Of a stretch of DNA of 64,000 nt, positions 1 to 10,945 are shown one piece after another. This DNA comes from Argopecten irradians (Eukaryota; Mollusca; Bivalvia; Pectinida; Pectinidae). Where the stretch lies: positions 27,529,331-27,593,330 of the forward strand of contig NC_091143.1 of the NCBI RefSeq assembly GCF_041381155.1. Reading direction: 5' to 3'. Within the stretch, counting starts at the first letter, position 1; every line of letters starts with the position of its first letter. A program made the position numbers and the translations under genes. Under the pieces are notes generated by a model, which was given only the letters and a program-made list of their open reading frames with translations, ran no database searches and was not told the origin of the DNA.

Positions 1-203
1 TCAAAGAACATTTACATATGACATTCAATATTCATTATTTTCATCTAAATCGTCATATTTATACTAAAACTTTCAAGTTCTCTGATCTTGTAAACCAAGT
101 TATTTACACGGGCTGCTAGATATAATGCACTCTCAAGGTGTTCCTTGAAAAGACAAAGTGGTCTGTGGCTTATTGGTAAGTTTCCAATTAACTGACAGGC
201 TTG

Positions 204-329
204 TTTGATTAAATTAACGTCCTAATAACAGCAAGGGTCATATAAGAACGATCTCCGTTGTATACGGCGTGTAATGTGTATGAAGTGTGTGGTGCGTATT
301 TCGGGAGACTTTGTTATGTATATTCGTGT
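204..329 (-). repeat. SINE fragment, host of the I-like LINE insertion
   Basis: This is a diverged minus-strand piece of the window's abundant SINE: tail-side sequence with TTAACGTCCTAATAACAG, then the upstream body up to the CGGGAGACT motif. It breaks off at GTATATTCGTGT (318-329), and the same 12 bases recur at 10137-10148, so it is the left target flank of the LINE occupying 330-10136. Nothing recognisable precedes it in bases 1-203. Confidence 0.7.
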
Positions 330-337
330 ATATAGGC

Positions 338-1712
338 AAAACTTGAGGAGCCTATTCCTCGTTGGAATCTACATAAGGCGGACTGGGCTCAGTTTAAAAC
401 CTTATGCGCCGAGGAGCTCATTGAGGATAAATTTTTGAACCTCGATGACCCCATTAAAATTTTCACAGAAGCGCTCACTTCTATCGCTACAAAAACCATA
501 CCAAAATCCGTGCCAAAACCTACAAAGTTCCTTCTGTCAAGTGATTCAGTTATCAATAGATCTGGTAGAAATGCAGCTCTTAGGCGGTACTTGGCTTCGC
601 CAACCGTCTCAAACTACAATATGTACAACAATTTTAAAATATGGAGAGCTAAAGCTCGAAGGTCTATTAAGTCCGACAAGAAAAGTACTTGGAAAGAGTA
701 CGTTTCAAAAATTAACTCCAATACATCTTCTAAGAAAGTTTGGGAAATGATTGGCAAAATTAGTGGAAAAAGAAAAACACCATCCTCCAACCTCATTAAC
801 CAAAATAAAATCTTCTCTACAAAATCCGAAATAGCCGACGCCTTTGCCAAAAATTTTGCTAACAATTCATCCGTCAAAAATCATTCAAAAAAATTCCAAA
901 AATTTAAAAAAGAGAAGGAAAAGAGACGTCTAAATTTTAAATCTTCCAATAGTGAAAGTTACAATAGGCCTTTCGAGATACCAGAATTGCTGGAGTCCCT
1001 CGAGAAATCAAAGGACTCGGCAGCTGGACCAGACGAAATTCCATATATGTTTTTAAAACAATTACCAGACGCTTCACTAAACTGTCTTTTAACTATATTT
1101 AACCAAGTCTATTCTTCTGGCAAAATTCCCGAGTCTTGGAAGGAATCTACTATTATACCCCTTCCGAAGCCCGGGAAGGATGCTACTGATGCCAATAACT
1201 ATCGTCCTATCTCACTGACGAGCTGCATTTGTAAAACTCTTGAACGTATGATAAATACTAGATTAGTTTGGTTCCTGGAATCAAACAATATTTTAAGTCC
1301 TTTGCAAAGCGGCTTTAGAAACCGCAGGGGAACGGTAGACCATTTAGTTAGACTAGGAACATTTATACGAGAAGCCTTTGCCAAGAAAGAACATCTTGTG
1401 GCCGTATTCTTTGACATTGAAAAGGCATACGACACAACTTGGCAATATGGAATCATGAACGATCTTCATGATATCGGCATACGTGGTAATTTGCCAAAGT
1501 TTATTTCAAATTTTATATCCGACAGGCATTTCAAAGTTCGAACGGGTTCAACTTATTCAGAAACACAAAAACAGGAGATGGGTGTCCCTCAGGGTGGTAT
1601 CCTGTCCGTCACACTTTTTGGATTAAAAATTAACAGCATTACTAAATGTCTTGGCCAATCTACGGAAGGGTCTCTATTTGTGGATGATTTCTTGATCTGA
1701 TCAAAAAACATG
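338..1712 (+). pseudogene. I-like LINE reverse transcriptase, N-terminal part
   Basis: The frame is open from about 338 to a stop at 1698-1700; no ATG marks a true start because the element is 5' truncated. It encodes the pre-RT linker, then the RT palm and fingers: a PLPKPGKD/NNYRPISLTS region, FFDIEKAYDTTW (first catalytic Asp, motif A), MGVPQGGILSVTLF (motif B) and FVDDFLI (motif C, the FVDD form of YADD). After the stop the frame continues as SKNM at 1701-1712, where the SINE begins. The protein would copy LINE RNA into DNA at the nicked target. It is interrupted and cannot be functional here. Confidence 0.85.
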
Positions 1713-2246
1713 TGGCCCTGCAGGTAGGGCGTTAGAATTGTACCTGCTGCCCCTATTGCATGATCGTAAAAGGCGACTAAATCTAGGATCTTATTTTTTC
1801 TCTTCTTCCTAATTGACTTTATCTTTCCTAATGCCTACCTTGGAACCGCCTCGCTTTTGGCCCTGAGTTGAGCGTTCGCCCCTGTGAGGAAGGCTCTGGG
1901 TTCTGTCCCCTGGCCGAGACACACCAAAGTCTATAAAAGTGGTAGTTCCTGCTCCTGCTTAGCGTTCAGCACACAGGGAGTGGGATGACTGGTTCGCCCG
2001 TTGTCAGTATGATGTGACCGGGTGGGGTGTGTTGCTTGGTGTCTTCGGCGGCATGCTTCAGTGATATAGCACTATAAAAAGGGCAACAGTTCCACTATAC
2101 AAGAAGACACAACACGAACATACCGCAGTCTCCCAGTACACTCACCTCGCACAACATACACGCAACACCCCGCATACATGGGAGGCCGTCCTTACATGAC
2201 CATAGCTGTTAATAGGACGTTAATAAATCAAACACACAAACAAATA
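1713..2246 (+). repeat. Full-length SINE copy 1
   Basis: This is a full-length copy of the roughly 530-bp SINE. The head is GCCCTGCAGGTAGGGC (a small hairpin), the body contains tRNA-like control boxes (TGGCCGAGACACACC as A-like, GGTTCGCCC as B-like), and the end is ACGTTAATAAATCAAAC with a CAAA-rich tail. It is flanked by the direct repeat AAAAAACATG (1703-1712 and 2247-2256). Removing it rejoins the RT reading frame (SKNM to HTIERQL), so it is a later insertion by target-primed reverse transcription. Confidence 0.85.
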
Positions 2247-3019
2247 AAAAAACATGCACACTATAGAACGACAACTAAAACAATGTTTAGGCAAATTACA
2301 AAATTGGGCTGACGAAAATGGCTTTAGATTTTCAAGATCAAAAACTGTCTGTATGCACTTCTGTCAAAAACGAAAACCACACAATGATCCTGACCTCACA
2401 CTAAATGGAATTAAAATTCCAGTAGTTGGAACAAACTAAATTTCTTGGACTAATATTTGATTCGAAACTGTCCTTTGTTCCACACATAAAACATCTGAAG
2501 GATAAGTGCTCGAAGGCGCTGAACATTCTACGTGTTCTGTCCCATTCTGATTGGGGTGCAGACCGTGGAATGCTTCTGCGTATCTACCGTGCACTTATTA
2601 GATCAAAACTTGACTACGACTCGATTGTCTATGGATCGGCTCGCAGCTCCTATCTACAGATGCTTGACCCTATCCAGAATCAGGGACTGCGTCTGGCACT
2701 TGGAGCTTTTCGAACAACACCTGTGAAGAGTCTCCATGTGGAAGCTAATGAGCCATCTCTAGACGATCGACGAAAGAAATCATCCTTACAGTATGCTGCT
2801 CAACTGAAATCCAATCCCAAAAACCCCGCATTCGATCTTGTATTTAATCCACAACACCAGGACATATTCAGACAAAATCAAAAGCTCATACCAACATTTT
2901 GCATCAGAATTTCAAAATTGTTGCTGGAACTAAATATAAATTTCGACACCATTGACGAGTACACCGTATCGGATGTACCACCATGGCTCATTCAAACACC
3001 TGATATCAATTTATTTTGA
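2247..3019 (+). pseudogene. I-like LINE reverse transcriptase, C-terminal part (thumb)
   Basis: This continues the RT after the SINE: MHTIERQLKQCLGKLQNWAD and SKTVCMHFC. A frameshift follows near 2425-2440, then EQTKFLGLIFDSKLSF, IYRALIRSKLDYDSIVYG and LRLALGAFRTTPV, the thumb motifs typical of I/Jockey-group RT. The protein ends in VPPWLIQTPDINLF followed by a stop at the boundary with the Tx1-like element. In related elements the PPW motif is followed within a few dozen residues by RNase H, and here that domain resumes at 9031. Confidence 0.8.
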
Positions 3020-3332
3020 GGGGGTGACGTCACGTAGCGAGTGGACAGTCGAAGATTTTTTTTGCTCTGCAAAAACTATAACAAAACACCTTTTCGAGAT
3101 GGCTTCAAAAGTTCATGTTTGGCTCGGTTTTGTTATGTAGAACAGACTTTCGGAATATTGGATTTGTTTTGGAAGTGATGTTCTAAAAAGTGTAATTTGA
3201 AGCAACTAACTTTTTGAATATGGACTAAATCGCTACGGTGACTACTACTCACCTCATGCACATGTAGCTACAAAGATTTACCTGGATCTCTATATACCTG
3301 TAAAGTTGTTTTGGAGTATTGTCAGCTTAACC

Positions 3333-4085
3333 ATGCCACTACCTACTCAAGAAAAAGCTGCAGGAATGACGACGAGGGGAGGTTCTACAAGTAAACCTGA
3401 AAAACGCCAAAGTGGATGTGGTGGCGAAGTGAAAGATAGACGAACAGTAGAAGATAGACTTGATGAACTTCTTTCCTCTATGCTTACACGAGACTACCTT
3501 GATAGGCAGATCAAACAACTAAAATGGACATACACGCAAAAAACAAAGAAATCACTGAACGTCTAGAAGGAAGAATTTACGAATTAGAAACGGACAATGA
3601 AGATCTCCGGAAGACAGTGGGCAGTCTAGAGAAAGAAATAGAAAGTCTACATGCAGCGAGAGATAAGACAGAATTCAAGCTTAACGACCTGGAGCAGCAT
3701 GGAAGAAAAGATTCACTTAGAATTATTGGACTAGACGGACAAATTGGAAGTCAGTCTGAATAAGAATGACATTAATATCGCGCACAGACTGGGGAATTTC
3801 ACCCGAACGAAGCCTAGGAATATAATTGTGAAATTCACGTCACGAAGGAAAAAACATGACATTATACGTGCACGGAAGAAACTTCGGGGTAGTGGGCAAG
3901 TCATATTTGAGGATCTTACGAGGAATAACCAACAGATACTGAAAGACGCGTTTCGTCTGAAGTGTGTCAAAAATACATGCAGTATTGATGGGAAATTATT
4001 TGCGGTACTAACTAACGGGAAAAAACGCAGACTGTTTATGGACACACCATTGAGCGAGGAATACCTCATGAACGATGGAAATTAG
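3333..4085 (+). pseudogene. LINE ORF1 protein (coiled coil plus RNA-binding domain), frameshifted
   Basis: Three overlapping frames together make an ORF1p-like protein. The N-terminal part is basic and Gly/Ser-rich (ATG at 3333). A frameshift near 3530 leads to a heptad-rich coiled coil (KEITERLEGRIYELETDNED and onward) ending in LEQHGRKDSLRIIGL, the junction motif before the RRM-like domain of L1/Tx1 ORF1 proteins. A second frameshift near 3750 leads to INIAHRLG, KPRNIIVKFTSRRKKHDI and GQVIFEDLTRNNQQI, the nucleic-acid-binding and C-terminal domains. The family coats its own RNA and acts as a chaperone during integration. Lesions show decay. Confidence 0.75.
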
Positions 4086-4361
4086 GAGACTGTGATTGTG
4101 TTTTCAAGATAATTAACTGGCTTTTGAAGAAGGTTGGTAAAGACATTTAAAGGCACTTCGAGGTGCCGCCAACCCGTGTACATTGAACATCATAGTTTCT
4201 TTTCATATCGGATAATTCATATATTAAACGTGTTCTTTTCTTGCGAGATAGTGATTTATTAATATGGATTAATTATGGAAATTCGCTGACGCAACCGGTA
4301 AGTGTACATATTTACGTACATTTCATTAATGTATTCTCAATACAGTACATGACATTCTTTG

Positions 4362-4890
4362 GCCCTGCAGGTAGGGCGTTAGAATTGTACCTGCTGCCCC
4401 TATTGCATGATCGTAAAAGGCGACTAAATTTAGGATCTTATCTTTTCTCTTCTTCCTAAATGACTTTATCTTTCCTAATGCCTCCCTTGGCACCGCCTCA
4501 CTTTTGGCCTTGAGTTGAGCGTTCGCCCCTGTGAGGAAGGCTCTGGGTTCTGTCCCCTGGCCGAGACACACCAAAGTCTATAAAAGTGGTAGTTTCTGCT
4601 CCTGCTTAGCGCTCAGCATACAGGGAGTGGGACGACTGGTTCGCCCGTTGTCAGTATAATGTGACCGGGTGGGGTGTGTTGCTTGGTGTCTTCGGCGGCA
4701 TGCTTCAGTGATATAGCACTATAAAAAGGGCAACAGTTCCACTATACAAGAAGACACAACATGAATATACCGCAGTCTCCCAAAACACGCACCTCGCACA
4801 ACATACACGCAACACACCGCATACATGGGAGGCCGTCCTTACATGACCATAGCTGTTAATAGGACGTTAATTAATCAAACAAACAAACAA
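4362..4890 (+). repeat. Full-length SINE copy 2, inside the Tx1-like LINE
   Basis: Full-length SINE with hairpin head, internal A/B-like boxes and a CAAACAAACAAA tail. A short flanking direct repeat ATTCTT occurs at 4356-4361 and 4891-4896. It lies between ORF1 and ORF2 of the Tx1-like LINE, so it is younger than that element. Confidence 0.8.
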
Positions 4891-5742
4891 ATTCTTATTT
4901 ATTTATTGATTTATTGTATTGTTTCTTAGGATACTGTACAGTATATTGTATAATTTGACTGCTTAGTGGTCAGCGTTTATGTTGCTTCCCTTCATATTGT
5001 TAAGTATATATATGAATCAGAATATTTTTCTTAATACCAATGTAAATGGATAAAATGCTCAATTACGGTAAGACTAAGTGATACGTTCATATTGTATTTT
5101 TTATGTTATCTAAAATCGATGCTATATAGTTACCTTTTTATCAATCGAAATACTTATTTACTGTTAATTAAATTACCTAGTTAAAAGTTACTTAACTTGT
5201 CTAACCATATACTCCATTGATTGTTGATTTCTTTATGGTCTTATTTATTTATCAGTTTATATATTTATATTTTTATTAAGCTTTCATATACTTTTGCCGT
5301 TTCGGCTGGTATGTTTTGTCTGAAAAATATATTTTTTTTCTATTATTTTTCCTAGTCTTTTGCTAAATAAGTCATTATTGTGTAAAACATTTATTTGCGA
5401 AACGAGCTTTGGTTTCCTCTTTTACATTGAAAAATCCGGAACTTTTATTTCTTTCGGAACTAAGCCACATATGCGTATGTATGTTGTAAACCCGAGTGAT
5501 TCCGAATGGCCAATCTCTTTTTTTTAGTTAAGTGTTTCCGGTTTCAATCGCATGTAGATGGTAGCGAGATCCTTACTTGAGTAGTAGTCCAAGACCTTAT
5601 CCTATTTAATGTCTTTTGTTTCTTTAGCTCTACTTTATTTTATCTCCTTTCTTGACTTTTTCTATTTTCAAACCTTTCCTATCTTATGTATTGGGTCCGA
5701 GATGTTACAACTAAAAAACTTCTCTTCGATTGATAAGGTATA
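4891..5742 (+). other. Inter-ORF spacer of the Tx1-like LINE
   Basis: AT-rich, T-rich sequence between ORF1 and ORF2 with no reading frame I can support. It is probably part of the LINE, but it could hide an older insertion, because about 1.1 kb of spacer (SINE removed) is long for this group. Confidence 0.4.
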
Positions 5743-8700
5743 ATGCTCATATCGGCTAATGTGCAAGGGTTATCTAGCAGAGAAAAACGTAAGGATGTAT
5801 TCTCATATCTAAGAGATACGAACCATAATATTTTCTGTTTACAAGACACGCATTTTACACAAGACACGGAAGAGTTTATCAGAAACGAATGGGGTTATAA
5901 TGCATATTTTTCGTCTTTTCGTGGAAATTCACGTGGAGTAGCTATTCTTTTTAAAAATAATTTTGAGTTTAAAGTTCTTAGGGAAAAGACAGACAATACA
6001 GGAAATTTCATAGCTTAAGAATTAGAAATTGAAGGTTTACATATTACACTTGTAAATATTTATGGACTTAACCACGATAGTCCTGACTTTTATGACAATA
6101 TTTCAGATACGATTGAAGAATTTAATTGTACTCATGTAATTATATGTGGGGATTTTAATCTTGTTTTAAACCCTGATCTTGATTATGACAAATCATATCA
6201 GAATGTAAATAATCCTAAGGCTAGAGATAAAGTTCTGGAGATAATTGAAAATTTTGGTCTTATTGATGTATTCAGGGAGCAACATGAAAACATTAGGAGA
6301 TTTACATGGAGAAAAAAGAATCCAATTAAACAGGCACGTTTAGATTATTTTATTATTTCGGAAAGTTTACTACCCAGCATTAATTATTCAGGTATAGACC
6401 CCAGTTATAGATCGGACCACTCATTTCCAAAAATACTAATTAAGTTGAATGAATTCAAAAGAGGTAAAGGAACATGGAAATTTAATAATTCACGTCTTAA
6501 TGATTTGGACTACTTAAAAACAGTAAATGATTGTATTGATGAAGTTAAGAAACAGTATTCTTTACCTGTTCATAATCTGAATAGCATTGAAACTATTTCA
6601 AATTCAGAAATTCAATTTACAATATCTGAGCAGCTATTTTTGGAAACACTACTTATGGAAATCAGAGGAAAAACAATATCATTCTCATCTTATAAGAAAA
6701 AACAACAGAACTCTCAAGAAGATTCTCTTAAAAAAGAAATACATGTAAAAGAACTCGAGGAACAAGATAGTGTTAACTTGGATGAACTACATGAGAAAAA
6801 AAATGAGTTAGAGAAAATAAGATCGCATAAAATCAAGGGAAGTATTATAAGATCAAGGGCAAAATGGGCAGAGGAAGGAGAAAAACCTACAAGTTATTTT
6901 TTTAATTTAGAAAACCGAAATTACACCTCGAAAATTATTCCGAAATTACAAATTGATAATGGCGACATTATATCTAAACAGGAAGTAATTTTACAAGAAG
7001 TACATTCTTTCTATAAAAAATTATATGAAGTTTCAAACACAATTGATACTCAGAATGTCAACTTAAAACATTATCTCAATAATTATAATATACCAAAACT
7101 ATCTGAAAATGAGTCTGATAATTTAGAAGGGGAAATTTCACTTAAAGAGGCAGGAAATACTTTGAAATCGATGAAGAATAATAAAAGTCCTGGATCAGAT
7201 GGGTTCACAACAGAATTTTTAAAATGTTTTTGGGGAAAATTAGGGGAATTTGTAATAAGATCAATCAATTTTGGTTATCAAACAGGACAATTATCTATAA
7301 CACAGAGACAAGGAATAATAGCATGTATTCCTAAAGCAGATAAACCAAGACATTTTATTAAAAACTGGAGACCAATTTCACTTTTGAATATTGTACACAA
7401 AATTGCATCTGGATCTATAGCTAATAGGATAAAAACTGTTCTCAATAAATTAATAAGTGATGATCCAACTGGTTTTATTTCAGATCGTTATATTGGTGTG
7501 AACACACGATTAATATATGATATTATGCAATTTACTGAAGAAAATGAGATACCTGGCATGTTATTAATGATCGATTTCGAAAAAAGCGTTTGATTCTGTT
7601 TCGTGGATATTTATTGAAAAAGTTCTTCTTCTCTTCGGCTTTGGTAAAAGTATAATAAACTGGTTTATGCTATAAATCAGGGAGGAAACTTTTCTTCATT
7701 TTTTGATATCAGAGGGGCTGTAGACAGGGGGACCCATTAGCACCATATCTATTTATTCTCTGTGCAGAAGTGTTAGCTACAAAATTAAGAAATAATGAAA
7801 ATATAAATGGTGTAAATATTGATAACTGTCCAATTTTATTATCACAGTATGCTGATGACACTTCATTCATACTGGATGGAACAGAGAGGTCATTAAAGGA
7901 AGCAGTATGTGAACTTAAAAAATATGCTAAAATTTCAGGTTTAAAAATGAATGTAGAAAAAACTCAAGATATATGGATTGGGAGTAGAAAGTATAGTCAG
8001 GATTATTATTTACCTGAGCTAAATCTTCAGTAGGGAAAAGAAAAATTTACATTGTTAGGAATAGAATTTAGTGTAAATCTTCATGAGATCCCTAAACTTA
8101 ATTTTGACAAAAAGCTAACTAAACTCATATCACTGATTAAGATTTGGAATAGGAGGTCATTAACACCTATGGGAAAAATTAATATTATCAAATCTCTACT
8201 CATATCTCAATTTAACCACCTACTTATATCACTTCCTAACCCTGATGATAATTTTATTAAGAAACTTAACACACTTTTATATGAATTTCTGTGGAATGGA
8301 AAACCAGATAAGATTAGAAGGGAAGTAATTGTTCAGATTTGTTGTAATGGTGGCTTGAAAATGACCAATATTAGTGCTTTTATTAACTCTCTAAAACTCA
8401 CTTGGATTAGAAGACTATAAGAGTAATGAGAAATGGCTGATTATATTAAAAACTTTTGTTGATTTAGACCGTCTTGCAAACTGTGGTTCAGAATATATTC
8501 AGGTGTGTATAAACAGGTGTTCAAATAAATTCTGGATAGATGTTTTCAAATCGTGGTACATGCTAAATACAAAATATCATGATAATTTCTTACAAGAAAA
8601 TCTATTGAAAGTTCCTATTTGGTATAATAATAAAATTAAAATTGGTGGAAAAGATATTTTCTATAGGGCCTACTATCAGAAAAACATCTGCATTGTGAAT

Positions 8701-8774
8701 GATATTTTAAAAGACGTAAGCACAGGTGAATTTTATTCATTTGCTGATTTTATTCAAAAATATCAAGTGAACAC
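5743..8774 (+). pseudogene. LINE ORF2: AP-type endonuclease plus reverse transcriptase (Tx1/L1 group)
   Basis: The N-terminal endonuclease shows SANVQGL, CLQDTHF, GVAILFKNNF, VIICGDFNLVLNPDLDY and a C-terminal YRSDHSFP (catalytic SDH). Only one stop (6016-6018) breaks it, and 5743 and 6445 are in the same frame. A linker with RSRAKWAEEGEKPTSYFFNLE follows. The RT has NNKSPGSDGFTTEFLK, KNWRPISLLN, LLMIDFEK/AFDSVSW (motif A, split by a frameshift near 7588), GCRQGDPLAPYLF (motif B, after a small deletion near 7670) and LLSQYADDTSF (motif C), then WNRRSLTPMGKI and LKLTWIRRL. More lesions are a stop at 8031-8033 and a frameshift near 8425. The 3' end is cut at 8774. ORF2 nicks target DNA and primes cDNA synthesis in this family. 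Confidence 0.88.
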
Positions 8775-9029
8775 TATTAACAGCTATGGTCATGTAAGGA
8801 CGGCCTCCCATGTATGCGGTGTGTTGCGTGTATGTTGTGCGAGGTGCGTGTTTCGGGAGACTGCGGTATATTCATGTTGTGTCTTCTTGTATAGTGGAAC
8901 TTTTGCCCTTTTTATAGTGCTATATCACTGATGCATGCCGCCGAAGACACCAAGCAACACACCCCACCCGGTCACATTATACTGACAACGGGCGAACCAG
9001 TCGTCCCACTCCCTTTTTGCTGAGCGCTA
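8775..9029 (-). repeat. SINE fragment truncated at both ends
   Basis: Minus-strand SINE sequence from TATTAACAGCTATGG to CTGAGCGCTAA. It lacks both the CAAA tail and the hairpin head, so it is not a clean insertion. It joins the broken 3' end of the Tx1-like ORF2 to the RNase H part of the I-like LINE, which points to a deletion or recombination breakpoint. Confidence 0.75.
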
Positions 9030-9030
9030 A

Positions 9031-9873
9031 AAACACAAATCCTCCTTTCGGGAGTGCATTAGGGCTTTCCCTGACCATGTTCAGATCTACACTGACGGAT
9101 CAAAAGATGGTGATAATGTTGCGGCAGCATGCTGTACATCTAATCACTGCTCCTCTATCCGACTGCCGGATGTTACCTCCATTTTCTCTGCGGAAGCATG
9201 TGCTATCGGTCTGGCACTTGACCATATCGAAGAATACCGCATTGAAAAGACAATTATCTGTTCCGACTCTCTTTCGGTTCTTCAGGCTTTGAAATCAAGA
9301 AACCCTAGAAACACATTAATCCAAAATCTTTTGATCCGAACATTTCGATTGTCTTCTAAAACTCAAATTACTTATCTCTGGATTCCCAGCCATGTGGGTA
9401 TAAAGGGAAATGAAAAGGCCGATAAAGCAGCTAAGACTGCTCTTCGCCTAGCACAAACACATTTGAAACTACCATACACCGACATCAAACCTTACATTCA
9501 GTCAGCCATTAAACACCATTGGCAACAAAGGTGGTCTACCGAAACAAACAATAAACTGTTTAAAATACAACCTACACTTAATCCTAACCTGTCCAGTCGG
9601 AGAGACCGCAGAGAGGAAGTTGTTCTCTCTCGGCTGCGAATTGGACACACATATTTTACACACTCCTATCTATTGAGAGGGGAGGATCCTCCTACATGCC
9701 ATGCATGTGATTCTCCTCTCACAGTGGAGCATGTTTCATTACATTGTATTGATTTTAAACACATACGAGATAAGTACTATGATGTCTCCGACATGTACAC
9801 TTTGTTTCATGCCGTGAGACATAATCGTATTTTCAATTATCTCAAAGAGATAGGTATTTTAAACAAAATATGA
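9031..9873 (+). pseudogene. I-like LINE RNase H domain and C-terminus
   Basis: The frame is open from 9031 through 9873. RNase H I catalytic positions are visible: QIYTDGSKDGD (first Asp), FSAEACAIGLAL (Glu), ICSDSLSVLQAL (second Asp) and YLWIPSHVGIKGNEKADKAAK (His and last Asp). A C-terminal Cys/His motif follows (CHACDSPLTVEHVSLHC, C-x2-C...H...C) and is typical of I/Jockey-group LINEs. The enzyme removes the RNA strand after cDNA synthesis. The internal ATG at 9289 is not the domain start. It is the detached 3' half of the RT at 338-3019. Confidence 0.88.
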
Positions 9874-10136
9874 ACGTTTTCTCATCATATCATCGTATCA
9901 ACTCAACACTTCATCGTTTCATCAACATTGTGCATGAGTTTTCTCATGTGTTTTAGCCAAAACTATTTTATCCTATGCAAACTTTTTTTTATCAAATAAA
10001 CGTTTACAATCTGTGTTTTAGTCCTTACTTGCCTTTTCTTACCCTGATCTTTTATCCTGATATTAATACATGACTTGTAGTTTGGCCCTAAATGACCTTA
10101 GTTGTCGATGGGCCGTAAAACTCAACAACAAAAAAA
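9874..10136 (+). other. 3' UTR of the I-like LINE
   Basis: Non-coding sequence after the RNase H stop, ending GATGGGCCGTAAAACTCAAC and then a short A-rich tail before the duplicated target GTATATTCGTGT. The end resembles the SINE terminus (ACGTTAATTAATCAAAC plus CAAA units) in layout. Confidence 0.65.
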
Positions 10137-10159
10137 GTATATTCGTGTTGTGTTGTGTT

Positions 10160-10503
10160 ATCCCCTGGCCGAGACACACCAAAGTCTGTAAAAGTGGTAG
10201 TTTCTGCTCCTGCTTAGCGCTCAGCAAAAAGGGAGTAGGACGACTGGTTTGTCCGTTGTCAGTATAATGTGACCGGGTGGGGTGTGTTGCTTAGTGTCTT
10301 CGGCGGCATGCTTCAGTGATATAGCACTATAAAAAGGGCAAAAGTTCCACTATACAAGAAGACACAACATCAATATACCGCAGTCTCCCAAAACACGCAC
10401 CTCGCACAACATACACGCAACACACCGCATACATGGGAGGCCGTCCTTACATGACCATAGCTGTTAATAGGACGTTAATTAATCAAACAAACAAACAAAC
10501 AAA
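10160..10503 (+). repeat. SINE copy, 5' truncated
   Basis: Starts at CCCCTGGCCGAGACACACC and runs to a (CAAA)n tail, lacking the hairpin head and about the first 185 bp. It directly follows a short minus-strand SINE stub (10137-10160) that is the right flank of the LINE insertion, producing an inverted SINE-SINE junction. Confidence 0.75.
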
Positions 10504-10505
10504 AA

Positions 10506-10945
10506 GTGTTATACAGGTAGGGCGTTAGTATTGTGGTTGCTACTCCTATTGCATGATCGTTTAAGGCGACTAAATTAATGATCTCATAATATCTCTTATT
10601 CCTAACTAGCTTAACACCGGCCTTCGATGAGCACTTTCCTGTGAGGTACATATGTACGCTGTGGGTTCTATCCTCTGGACGAGACACACAAAATAATAGT
10701 TCTCTCATTGTATCTCTCATTGTCATTGTAATGACTTGACAGTTTAGGGTGTGTTGGTGTGTCCTTAGTGGCATACTTACGTAATATAACACTATTAAAG
10801 GGCAACCGTTCCTCTATATAAGAAGACATTATACGAAAATATTGCAGTCTCTCAAAACACACACAGCAAACATCATACATGCTACACAACGCAGGCATGG
10901 GAAGCCGTCCTTACATGATCCTAGCTGTTGAAAAGTGGTAAATGT
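10506..10945 (+). repeat. Old, diverged SINE copy
   Basis: Recognisable from CAGGTAGGGCGTTAGTATTG, TTGCATGATCGTTTAAGGCG, the CGAGACACAC box and the end TGGGAAGCCGTCCTTACATG. It has many substitutions and deletions relative to the other copies, so it belongs to an older amplification wave. Confidence 0.7.

Larger units (their letters stand above)
3019..8774 (+). mobile_element. Tx1/L1-like LINE, nearly full length, 3' truncated
   Basis: The element starts with a G-run (GGGGGTGACG, 3019 onward) as L1-group elements often do, followed by a 5' UTR of about 310 bp, a coiled-coil ORF1 (3333-4085) and an endonuclease-RT ORF2 (5743-8774). It is inserted between the RT and RNase H parts of the I-like LINE. 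A SINE (4362-4890) sits between its ORFs. The 3' end is lost where ORF2 runs directly into a SINE fragment at 8775, so no target duplication can be read. Several frameshifts and stops make it inactive. Confidence 0.75.
330..10136 (+). mobile_element. 5'-truncated I-like non-LTR retrotransposon, multiply interrupted
   Basis: One LINE insertion is delimited by a 12-bp target-site duplication (318-329 and 10137-10148). It begins inside the linker upstream of reverse transcriptase, so the endonuclease is missing. It carries the RT (about 338-3019), then the RNase H and zinc-knuckle-like C-terminus (9031-9873), then a 3' UTR ending in an A-rich tail. RT followed by RNase H is the arrangement of I-group elements. 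Later insertions split it: a SINE at 1713-2246, and a Tx1-like LINE plus SINE piece at about 3019-9030. It is dead through truncation, stops and frameshifts. Confidence 0.8.

Noticed and set aside
1713..2246. SINE A/B-like boxes as a true tRNA gene
   Set aside because: The spacing is about 100 bp and no cloverleaf could be drawn; they are at most a pol III promoter relic in a SINE.
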